Shown here piece after piece: positions 1 through 6,696 of a stretch of DNA of 6,696 nucleotides. The translations under genes were made by a program, and so were the position numbers. Numbering within the stretch: position 1 is the first letter of the stretch; each line of letters begins with the position of its first letter. The stretch is from assembly GCA_016287555.1 (NCBI GenBank), contig JAEFAK010000097.1, positions 1 through 6,696 on the forward strand, given 5' to 3'. The stretch comes from Oscillospiraceae bacterium. Lineage in GTDB: Bacteria > Bacillota > Clostridia > Oscillospirales > Oscillospiraceae. The notes below the pieces were generated by a model. It saw nothing but the letters and a program-made list of their open reading frames with translations. It was not told where the DNA came from and ran no database searches.

Positions 1-871
1 GGGCTTTCTCGAGGGCTTCGCGGGCAGCCAGGAGAATTCCCTGCGAATCGCGATAGGCGTCATGTGCGCCATCGCCGCGATAGCCATGATGATCCCCGCC
101 ATAGCCATAAAGGAGCGCGACTATATCGAGGCCAAGCCCGTCAAGTCCCCGGTCTTCAGCTCCCTCGTCAAGACCTATAAGAACAGGCAGTTCCGCCGCT
201 TCGTCTATGCCGACGTCATATATTTCTTCGCCGTGACGCTCTTCCAGACGGGTCTGGCCGATTTCGAGACGCGCCTCATGCTCATCCCCTCGGACAATAC
301 GTTCCTGCTGACGGTCATCATGACGGTCGTCTCGCTCATCCTCTATCCGCTCATCAACCGCCTCGCCCCGAAGCTCGGGAAAAAGCGCATCATCGTCGTC
401 GGCTTTTTCGCCTACGCCGTCGTCTTCCTGCTGACGACCGTCTGCGGGACGGGCATGATATGGGGCGTCATCGTCGCGGTCTGCGCGGGCATCCCGATGG
501 CGATACTCGGCATCCTGCCGCAGGCCTGCGTGGCCGACGTCTCCGAGCTCAATACGCTCGAGACCGGCGAGGACAGGAGCGGCATGTTCTTCGCCGCGCG
601 CACCTTCGCCATGAAGCTCGGCCAGGCGCTGAGCATGCTGGTCTATACCTCCATCACCGCCGCGGCGGTCACGATAGTCCGCGCGCACACCGACTCCGCC
701 GGCGTCGAGCCGCTGACCGCCGAGCTCCAGCGCGAGATACAGGGGCCCTACCGCACGGCGGCCGCTGTCGCGACGGCGGCCTGCCTCGTCGGCGCGATCA
801 TCTTCCTGTTCTACAATGAAAAGGAGATCATGGGCAAGATCCGCGCCCGCCGCGGGGAGGAAAAGGCATGA
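1..871 (+). CDS. GPH-family sugar:cation symporter (melibiose-carrier type), 3' part only
   Basis: Integral membrane transporter of the glycoside-pentoside-hexuronide:cation symporter family (MFS superfamily, MelB-like), expected to import a galactoside with H+ or Na+. The frame is open from base 2, giving 289 visible residues before the TGA at 869-871. The ATG at 62 is internal, because the 20 codons before it continue the same frame into a transmembrane segment, so the true start lies upstream of the window. What is visible is the C-terminal half: hydrophobic segments separated by basic loops (for example APKLGKKR), and the family-typical stretch PQACVADVSELNTLETGEDR followed by SGMFFAARTFAMKLGQ, which resembles the ADv-E-TG-R-GmfFa-r-f--KlG signature before the last helices. 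The tail is short and basic. It overlaps the alpha-galactosidase start by 4 bases, so the two are probably co-translated, which points to an alpha-galactoside substrate. That substrate is inferred from context only. Confidence 0.88.
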   Translation, partial: GFLEGFAGSQENSLRIAIGVMCAIAAIAMMIPAIAIKERDYIEAKPVKSPVFSSLVKTYKNRQFRRFVYADVIYFFAVTLFQTGLADFETRLMLIPSDNTFLLTVIMTVVSLILYPLINRLAPKLGKKRIIVVGFFAYAVVFLLTTVCGTGMIWGVIVAVCAGIPMAILGILPQACVADVSELNTLETGEDRSGMFFAARTFAMKLGQALSMLVYTSITAAAVTIVRAHTDSAGVEPLTAELQREIQGPYRTAAAVATAACLVGAIIFLFYNEKEIMGKIRARRGEEKA

Positions 872-3216
872 TACGCCCCTTTGACGGCGAGCGCCCGGCC
901 TTCGTCCTCGAGACCGAGCGCACGACCTACGCCTTCCGCATCCTGCCCACGGGCCAGCCGGAGCAGCTTTACTTCGGCAGGCGCGTCGGGATAGGCGGCG
1001 AGGCCGGGCTCGAGGCGCTGCGGGAAAAGCACGCCTTCGCCCCCGGCAACACAGTCACCTACGATGCGGAGCATCCGGAATATTCGCTCGAGGACGTCTG
1101 CCTGGAGTTTTCCTCACTCGGCAAGGGCGACCTGCGCGAGCCGATGCTCGAGCTCGTCAGAGCCGACGGCAGCCGCACCTCGGATTTCACCTATGATTCC
1201 CATTTCATCGACTCGGAGCAGCCGGAGCAGACGCCGCTCCCCGGCAGCTATTCCGAGGACGGCACGGCCGAGCACCTCTGCGTGAGATACAGGGACGGCG
1301 GCCTGACGCTGGAGACGCACTACTATGTTTGGCCCGAATGCGACTGCATCTGCCGCAGGTGCGTCCTGAAAAACGGGAGCGGCGAGCCTCTGGACATAGA
1401 GCGCCTGCTCTCGGCCCAGCTCGACCTGCCGAGGAGCGGCCTTTCCGTGACGAGCTTTCGCGGCGCGTGGGCGCGCGAGATGAGCAAGGTGACGGTCGGC
1501 CTGCCCGGCGGGAAGTACACCGTCGAATCCCGCGCGGGGCTCTCCTCGAGCCGCTGCAACCCCTTCTTCATCGTCCACAGCCCCGACGCGACGGAAACGG
1601 CCGGGGACTGCTGGGGCTTCAACCTCGTATACAGCGGCAGCCACTACGCCGCCGTCGAGGTCAGCCCCTTCGGCAAGACGCGGATAGTCTCCGGCATACA
1701 GCCGCTGGGCTTTCGCTGGAAGCTCGCTCCGGGCGAGAAGTTCACGACGCCCGAGGCCGTCATGAGCTTTTCGGCGGAGGGCTTTTCCGGCCTGAGCCGC
1801 AATATGCATTTTTTCGTACGGGAGCACATCGTCCGGGGGAGATGGAAGCATAAGGCCCGCCCGGTGCTGCTCAACAGTTGGGAGGCCTGCTATTTCAACA
1901 TCTCCGAAAGCAGCCTCGTGTCGCTCGCAAAGGCCGGGCGCGACGTCGGCATAGAGCTCTTCGTCATGGACGACGGCTGGTTCGGCGAGCGGAACGACGA
2001 TTCCCGCTCCCTCGGCGACTGGGAGCCGAATAAAAAGAAGCTGCCCGGCGGCCTCGCCGGTCTGGCGGGCAAAATAAAGGCCCTCGGCCTCGATCTCGGC
2101 ATATGGGTCGAGCCGGAGATGGTCAGCGTCAACAGCCGCCTTTACGAGGCGCATCCGGACTGGGCCATGGCCATACCCGGAAAGCCCCACAGCGAGGGGC
2201 GCAATCAGCGCCTGCTCGATCTGGCAAATCCCGCCGTGCAGGACTTCGTCATAGACAAGATGACGGAGGTCTTCTCCTCGGCGGACATAAGCTACGTCAA
2301 ATGGGACTGCAACCGCGTCTTTTCCGACGTATACTCCCCGTACCTGCCGCCGGAGCGGCAGGGCGAGACGGCGCACCGCTACATGCTGGGGCTATACAGG
2401 GTCATGCGAGCGCTGACCGGGCGCTTCACGGATATCCTCTTCGAGGGCTGCTCGGCGGGCGGCAACCGCTTCGATCTCGGCATTCTGAGCTTCTTCCCGC
2501 AGATATGGGCCAGCGACAACACCGACGCCATGTCCCGCGCGGAGATACAGGAGGGGTACAGCTACGGCTATCCGCAAAGCTGTGTCGGCGCGCATGTCTC
2601 CTCCAGTCCCAACCACCAGACCCTGCGCGACACGCCGCTCGACACGCGCCTGAACGTCGCCGCCTTCGGCCTGCTCGGCTATGAGTACGACCTGCGCGAC
2701 ATCCCCGCGGGCAAGCGGAAAAAGCTCAGAGAGCAGGTCGAGACCTATAAGCAGTGGCGCGACGTGCTCCAGTGGGGGCAATTCTACCGCGTCGCGGACG
2801 GGAACGACCGCATCTGGTGCTGCGTCTCGCCGGACAAAAAGCGCGCCGTCGGCCTCGTGCTTCGGACGCTCATGAAGCCCAACGACCCCCACGGGATATT
2901 TTACGCCCGCGGGCTGGACGGGGAGCGGACCTACCGCTTTTATAACGTCCCGCGTCCGGTGGACGTCAAGCGCTTCGGCTCGCTGGTCAACACGATGGCG
3001 CCCTTCCACATAAAGCAGGACTCCCTCATCCACGACGTCGTCGCGCGCGTGGTCAAGCTCCCTGGCGAAAAGGAGGAGACGACCGCCTCCGGCGCGCTGC
3101 TGATGCACGCCGGCGTCAAGCTCGCGCCAGCCTTCGCCGCGACGGGCTACGACGAGCGCGTCCGCTTCTTCCCGGATTTCTTCTCGCGGCTGTATTTCAT
3201 GGAGGCCGCGGATTAA
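868..3216 (+). CDS. aga: Alpha-galactosidase, glycoside hydrolase family 36
   Basis: Retaining alpha-galactosidase (EC 3.2.1.22) of 782 residues that would cleave terminal alpha-1,6-galactose from melibiose, raffinose-type sugars or galactomannan fragments. No signal peptide is seen, so it is cytoplasmic and depends on the upstream symporter. Domains by family pattern: N-terminal beta-sandwich (about 1-330, with GDLREP and YSEDGTAEHL), catalytic barrel (about 330-650) and C-terminal beta domain. Visible active-site motifs are LNSWEACYF (W338), VMDDGWFG (D368, D369), YVKWDCNR (nucleophile D480), EGCSAGGNRFD (C528) and WASDNTDA (acid/base D550). Nucleophile and acid/base are 70 residues apart, as in the characterised Geobacillus enzyme AgaA (D478/D548 as I recall). 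The start is the ATG inside the ATGA overlap with the transporter; a strong GGGGAGG at 854-860 sits 7 bases upstream. At 782 residues it is somewhat longer than the roughly 730 of many homologues. Family assignment is secure; exact substrate preference is not visible. Confidence 0.96.
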   Translation: MIRPFDGERPAFVLETERTTYAFRILPTGQPEQLYFGRRVGIGGEAGLEALREKHAFAPGNTVTYDAEHPEYSLEDVCLEFSSLGKGDLREPMLELVRADGSRTSDFTYDSHFIDSEQPEQTPLPGSYSEDGTAEHLCVRYRDGGLTLETHYYVWPECDCICRRCVLKNGSGEPLDIERLLSAQLDLPRSGLSVTSFRGAWAREMSKVTVGLPGGKYTVESRAGLSSSRCNPFFIVHSPDATETAGDCWGFNLVYSGSHYAAVEVSPFGKTRIVSGIQPLGFRWKLAPGEKFTTPEAVMSFSAEGFSGLSRNMHFFVREHIVRGRWKHKARPVLLNSWEACYFNISESSLVSLAKAGRDVGIELFVMDDGWFGERNDDSRSLGDWEPNKKKLPGGLAGLAGKIKALGLDLGIWVEPEMVSVNSRLYEAHPDWAMAIPGKPHSEGRNQRLLDLANPAVQDFVIDKMTEVFSSADISYVKWDCNRVFSDVYSPYLPPERQGETAHRYMLGLYRVMRALTGRFTDILFEGCSAGGNRFDLGILSFFPQIWASDNTDAMSRAEIQEGYSYGYPQSCVGAHVSSSPNHQTLRDTPLDTRLNVAAFGLLGYEYDLRDIPAGKRKKLREQVETYKQWRDVLQWGQFYRVADGNDRIWCCVSPDKKRAVGLVLRTLMKPNDPHGIFYARGLDGERTYRFYNVPRPVDVKRFGSLVNTMAPFHIKQDSLIHDVVARVVKLPGEKEETTASGALLMHAGVKLAPAFAATGYDERVRFFPDFFSRLYFMEAAD

Positions 3217-3231
3217 AGCTCCGCATAACGA

Positions 3232-3269
3232 AAGAGGCTGTGCTTTCGGGCACAGCCTCTTGTTTTTTT
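3232..3269. terminator. Intrinsic terminator shared by two convergent operons
   Basis: A perfect 12-bp stem (3232-3243 AAGAGGCTGTGC pairing with 3250-3261 GCACAGCCTCTT) closes a 6-base loop, TTTCGG. One G and then seven Ts (3263-3269) follow on the plus strand, so it is a strong rho-independent terminator for the alpha-galactosidase operon, 15 bases after its stop codon. On the minus strand the hairpin comes 10 bases after the galT stop codon and is followed by the weaker tract TTTCGTT, so it probably also ends galKT. The seven As left of the stem on that strand lie just outside the galT stop. Confidence 0.92.
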
Positions 3270-3271
3270 GC

Positions 3272-4756
3272 TTATTTCAGCTTTTCGAGAAAGCGCCCCA
3301 GCGCGGCCCTTCCCGCCTGCGTGCGCTTATAGACGCCCGCGTCCTCCAGAACGCGGAGGAAGACCGCCCCGACCTCCTTTTCAAGCACGGCGCGGACGCT
3401 TTCCGCATCGATGCGCCCGTATTTCTCGCGAAGCTGCGCGGCCCACGCCGCGTGGTGAGATACGCGCGCGTCGGCGGCGACGTCGCCCCCCGCGGGGATG
3501 AGCTCCTCCAGGACGGCGAGCTCCCTGTCCAGCCGCGCGGGCAGGACGGCGAGCCCCATGACCTCGATGAGGCCGATGTTTTCCTTTTTTATGTGGTGCA
3601 GCTCCGCGTGCGGGTGGAAGACGCCGAGCGGGTGCTCGGGGCTGGTGCGGTTGTTGCGCAGGACGAGGTCTATCTCGAATTCCGCGCCGCGGCGGCGGAC
3701 GATGGGCGTTATCGTATTATGCGGCGTATCGCCCGTAAAGGCGAATATGCCGGCAGCCTCGTCCGTATGGCCGCGCCACGCCTCCAGAATTCGGCAGGAG
3801 AGCTCGGTCAGACGCTCCGGGCTGCTCCCGCGCAGGCGCAGCACGGTCATGGGCCATTTCACGACGCCGCAGACGACGTCCGGAAAGCCTCCGGCGGAGA
3901 ACTCCGTCTCGACCGGCGCGCGCTCGACGGCGAAGGTATAGCGCCCGCCCTGAAAATGGTCGTGGGTCAGTATCGAGCCGCCGACTATGGGCAGGTCGGC
4001 GTTGGAGCCGATGAAATAGTGCGGCAGAAATCCGACGAAGGCGAAGAGCCGCTCGAAGGTCTCCCTGTCTATATGCATGGGGATATGGCGCGAGTTGAGC
4101 GCGATGCAGTGCTCGTTATAATAGACGTAGGGGGAATACTGGAAATACCACTCGTCCCCCGCGAGCGTCACGGGGATGACGCGGTGGTTCCCCCGCGCGG
4201 GGTGACCGATGCGCCCGGCGTAGCCCTCGTTTTCCGCGCAGAGCGCGCAGGCGGGGTACCCGGCGGCCCTGCTTTTCAGGGCGGCGGCGATGTCGCGCGG
4301 GTCCTTTTCGGGCTTGGCGAGGTTTATCGTTATGTCCAGCCCGCCGTATTCGCAGGGATATACCCATTTCCGGTCGCGCCTTATGCGGTCGCGCCTTATA
4401 TAGTTCGTGTCCTGCGAGAATTTATAAAACCAGTCCGCCGCCGCCTCGGGGGAGACGGCGTATTTTTCAGAAAACGTCCTGCGCACCTCGGCCGGGCGCG
4501 GCGTCAGGCAGCTCATCAGGCGCGTATCGAAGAGGTCGCGCCCCTCGGCCGTATCGGCGGCGAGCCCCTTTCTGACGGCCTCGTCCGTCAGGTCGGCAAG
4601 TATCTGCGCAAGCGGGCGCGGCGCGGCCGGCTCCGGGGGGACGCAGGAGACCTCGCCCATGGCGTCCAGCAGCAGATTGCGGGCAAAGATCCGCTCGCAT
4701 TCGGGGAGAAGGCCCGTCCTCGCTCCGTATTCGATAAGTTCGTCAATGGCGCTCAT
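3272..4756 (-). CDS. galT: UDP-glucose--hexose-1-phosphate uridylyltransferase, class II
   Basis: Leloir-pathway enzyme that swaps uridylyl between UDP-glucose and galactose-1-phosphate, giving Glc-1-P and UDP-Gal. It has 494 residues, the size of the Firmicute class II family rather than the roughly 350 of the E. coli type. The catalytic motif is LTHDHFQGG: by analogy with HPHGQ of class I, H267 would carry the uridylyl group, flanked by H265 and Q269. Upstream lie CALCAENEGYAGR (C170, C173) and GNHRVIP, then LNSRHIPMHI, all class II landmarks as I recall them. C170-x2-C173 recalls the zinc ligands of class I GalT, but metal binding here is only inference. The start is the ATG at 4756, with GGGAGG (4768-4763) 6 bases upstream directly after the galK stop codon; the 12-base gap makes the two one operon. 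A 15-bp tandem near-repeat encodes residues 120-129. Without GalE in the window, UDP-Gal must be recycled by a gene elsewhere. Confidence 0.95.
   Translation of the reverse strand: MSAIDELIEYGARTGLLPECERIFARNLLLDAMGEVSCVPPEPAAPRPLAQILADLTDEAVRKGLAADTAEGRDLFDTRLMSCLTPRPAEVRRTFSEKYAVSPEAAADWFYKFSQDTNYIRRDRIRRDRKWVYPCEYGGLDITINLAKPEKDPRDIAAALKSRAAGYPACALCAENEGYAGRIGHPARGNHRVIPVTLAGDEWYFQYSPYVYYNEHCIALNSRHIPMHIDRETFERLFAFVGFLPHYFIGSNADLPIVGGSILTHDHFQGGRYTFAVERAPVETEFSAGGFPDVVCGVVKWPMTVLRLRGSSPERLTELSCRILEAWRGHTDEAAGIFAFTGDTPHNTITPIVRRRGAEFEIDLVLRNNRTSPEHPLGVFHPHAELHHIKKENIGLIEVMGLAVLPARLDRELAVLEELIPAGGDVAADARVSHHAAWAAQLREKYGRIDAESVRAVLEKEVGAVFLRVLEDAGVYKRTQAGRAALGRFLEKLK
4371..4400. repeat. 15-bp tandem near-duplication inside galT
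   Basis: Positions 4371-4385 (CGGTCGCGCCTTATG) and 4386-4400 (CGGTCGCGCCTTATA) match at 14 of 15 bases, directly head to tail. Being a multiple of three it keeps the frame. On the galT strand it encodes IRRDR twice (residues 120-124 and 125-129), just before KWVYP. The pattern YIR-DRI in this region resembles other class II GalT proteins from memory, so it may be convergence of codons rather than a recent insertion. Confidence 0.7.
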
Positions 4757-4768
4757 GGCGATCCTCCC

Positions 4769-5935
<1,167 letters not shown>

Positions 5936-5938
5936 CGC

Positions 5939-5952
5939 AGACCTCCGGGTCT
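5939..5952 (-). promoter_or_regulatory. Hairpin overlapping the galK ribosome-binding site
   Basis: In the galK leader the transcript would read AGACC-CGGA-GGTCT, a perfect 5-bp stem with a 4-base loop. The Shine-Dalgarno GGAGGT (5946-5941) is split between loop and 3' arm, so folding would partly hide it. Read on the plus strand, the same stem is followed by Ts at 5952-5957, resembling a short intrinsic terminator for antisense transcription. The stem is short; a functional role is unproven. Confidence 0.4.
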
Positions 5953-5968
5953 TTTTTCGGTATGCCCC

Positions 5969-5997
5969 ATTATACCCCTATCCGCGCCGCCGCGCAA
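5969..5997 (-). promoter_or_regulatory. Sigma-A-type promoter of galKT
   Basis: On the minus strand a perfect -10 box TATAAT (5974-5969) lies 17 bases from a poor -35 TTGCGC (5997-5992, matching only TTG of TTGACA). Transcription would begin near 5962, giving a leader of about 27 bases before galK. A perfect -10 with a weak -35 suits a promoter helped by an activator or by an open spacer, but that is inference. Confidence 0.7.
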
Positions 5998-6026
5998 CAA
6001 GCCCGCGCTTGAGAAAGCGGCGCGGA
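5981..6026. repeat. Nested inverted repeats between the divergent promoters
   Basis: An outer perfect 10-bp inverted repeat, TCCGCGCCGC (5981-5990) and GCGGCGCGGA (6017-6026), encloses an inner one, CAAGC-CCGC-GCTTG (5998-6011). Their centres differ by only one base (6003.5 and 6004.5). The outer arms fall inside the spacers of both promoters, and the inner repeat touches the msrA -35. This could be an operator, but the G+C-rich background makes chance repeats more likely than usual. Confidence 0.45.
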
Positions 6027-6037
6027 CGTGGTAAAAT
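6009..6037 (+). promoter_or_regulatory. Sigma-A-type promoter of msrA
   Basis: TTGAGA (6009-6014, 5 of 6 to TTGACA) and TAAAAT (6032-6037, 5 of 6 to TATAAT) are 17 bases apart. The start of transcription would be near 6044, leaving a leader of about 32 bases before the msrA ATG. Its -35 is separated from the galK -35 by only 11 bases, so the two polymerase sites face away from a common centre. Confidence 0.78.
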
Positions 6038-6063
6038 ACGGGCGGATCCCGAAATACATTTTC

Positions 6064-6068
6064 AGGAG
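6064..6068 (+). promoter_or_regulatory. Shine-Dalgarno site that fixes the msrA start
   Basis: AGGAG at 6064-6068 is 7 bases before the ATG at 6076. The same frame is open upstream to a GTG at 6028, but that codon lies inside the promoter, next to the -10 box, and has no ribosome site, so 6076 is the better start. Confidence 0.85.
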
Positions 6069-6075
6069 AGACGAT

Positions 6076-6573
6076 ATGAAGACGATATATCTTGCCGGCG
6101 GGTGCTTCTGGGGCATGCAGAGGTTCTTCGACCAGTTCGAGGGCGTGCTCGCCACGGAGGTCGGCTACGCCAACGGCCCCGACAGGGCGCCGAGCTATGA
6201 GGAGGTCTGCCGCAGCAGCGGCCACGCAGAGACCGTCCGCGTCGACTATGACGAGGCGCGCATCTCCCTCACGAAGCTGCTCGACCTCTATTTCACGGTC
6301 ATCGACCCGCTCTCCGTCAACAGGCAGGGCGAGGACAGCGGCGTGCAGTACCGCACGGGCGTCTTCTATACAGACGCGGCGCAGCTGCCGGAGATACGCG
6401 CCGTCTTCTCCCGCGAGGAGGAGAAGGCGGGGCGGAAGCTCGCCGTCCTTCTCGAGCCGCTGCGCAATTTCTTCTCCGCCGAGGAGTACCACCAGAAGTA
6501 TCTGGAGAAGAACCCTGGCGGCTACTGCCACATCCCGCAGGAGTACTTCCATATGGAGGACGGACGGAAGTAG
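6076..6573 (+). CDS. msrA: Peptide-methionine (S)-S-oxide reductase MsrA
   Basis: Reduces the S epimer of methionine sulfoxide in proteins back to methionine, using thioredoxin-type reductant; a cytoplasmic repair enzyme of 165 residues. The N terminus carries GGCFWG with catalytic C10. EVGYANG and GHAETVRVDYD (E52, D-containing substrate pocket region) follow, then VQYRTGVFY and the C-terminal AEEYHQKYLEKNPGGYCHIP. C151 in GGYCHIP is the likely resolving cysteine; C45 in YEEVC is a third cysteine at a position often seen in the family. C10 is encoded by TGC, so this is not one of the selenocysteine forms known in some clostridia. There is no MsrB domain fused at either end; the protein stops about ten residues after IPQEY. 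It has its own promoter, divergent from galKT, and no gene follows it within the window that would form an operon. Confidence 0.96.
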   Translation: MKTIYLAGGCFWGMQRFFDQFEGVLATEVGYANGPDRAPSYEEVCRSSGHAETVRVDYDEARISLTKLLDLYFTVIDPLSVNRQGEDSGVQYRTGVFYTDAAQLPEIRAVFSREEEKAGRKLAVLLEPLRNFFSAEEYHQKYLEKNPGGYCHIPQEYFHMEDGRK

Positions 6574-6696
6574 CCCGCAAACGCGAAAAAGCGCCCTGAC
6601 CGGTTTGTACTGCCCCAGATTATACGAACAGCACAAAAAGCACCCCTGGTAGGAAGAAATAAGTTTTAAGCGGAGTGGCGCAGCGTGAGCGGCGCC
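6574..6696. other. Intergenic tail, no supported gene
   Basis: The 123 bases after msrA are less G+C-rich than the genes and contain no convincing coding start. No clear terminator for msrA is seen: GCG-AAAAA-GCG (about 6583-6593) is too short and lacks a T tract. A weak 7-bp hairpin (6603-6609 with 6623-6629, one G-U pair) and a 5-bp stem at the extreme end (6677-6681 with 6692-6696) are the only structures. A GTG at 6685 with GGAG 9 bases before it could open a gene that continues off the window, but only four codons are visible. Confidence 0.5.

Noticed and set aside
1114..2376. A 420-codon open frame on the minus strand inside the alpha-galactosidase
   Set aside because: Antisense shadow of an enzyme with intact catalytic motifs; no start signals and low-complexity, Ala/Arg/Val-rich translation.
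6028..6075. GTG at 6028 as an upstream msrA start adding 16 residues
   Set aside because: It lies within the promoter, before the expected transcription start, and no ribosome site precedes it; homologues begin just before the GGCFWG motif.
6586..6648. Near-repeat AAAAAGCGCCCTG (6586-6598) and AAAAAGCACCCCTG (6635-6648)
   Set aside because: Short, with a substitution and an insertion, and only two copies; not distinguishable from chance.
6671..6696. tRNA-Pro-like 5' end (CGGAGTG followed by GCGC and a second GCGC)
   Set aside because: There is no T at position 8, no two-base linker before the putative D stem, and no GG in the D loop, so it does not fit a tRNA.
6685..6696. GTG start of a next gene (V/M-S-G-A) with GGAG upstream
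   Set aside because: Only four codons are visible and the 9-base spacing is loose; not enough to call a coding region.

Overview
The window is a G+C-rich stretch of bacterial chromosome that holds most of an alpha-galactoside and galactose utilisation locus, plus one protein-repair gene. The galactose-1-phosphate uridylyltransferase is of the class II type, known mainly from Firmicutes. The galactokinase and the GH36 alpha-galactosidase also look Firmicute-like. Together with purine-rich Shine-Dalgarno sites, a hairpin/T-tract terminator and near-consensus sigma-A promoters, this suggests a high-G+C member of the Clostridia, probably an anaerobic gut-type organism. The genus cannot be told from the sequence, and the lineage is inference. 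An odd trait is frequent use of the AUA isoleucine codon despite the high G+C.

Layout, left to right. Positions 1-871 (+) are the 3' part of a GPH-family sugar:cation symporter whose start lies off the window. It overlaps by 4 bases (ATGA) a complete cytoplasmic GH36 alpha-galactosidase (868-3216, +). A 12-bp hairpin with a 7-T tract (3232-3269) ends that operon. The same hairpin sits at the end of the convergent galKT operon, which runs leftwards from 5935 to 3272: galK first, then class II galT 12 bases later. A compact divergent promoter region (5936-6075) separates galK from msrA (6076-6573, +), a methionine sulfoxide reductase A. The last 123 bases contain no gene I can support.

How the genes fit together. 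The symporter would import an alpha-galactoside such as melibiose, raffinose or a related oligosaccharide, and the GH36 enzyme would release galactose in the cytoplasm. GalK would phosphorylate galactose and GalT would exchange Gal-1-P with UDP-glucose to feed glycolysis through Glc-1-P. UDP-galactose 4-epimerase (GalE), mutarotase and a dedicated regulator are not in the window and must be elsewhere. MsrA has no direct link to galactose use and simply shares the divergent promoter region.

I found no mobile element, CRISPR array, RNA gene or convincing new system. The items most worth a second look are the nested inverted repeats between the galK and msrA promoters, a small hairpin over the galK ribosome site, and the codon pattern. 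All are modest.
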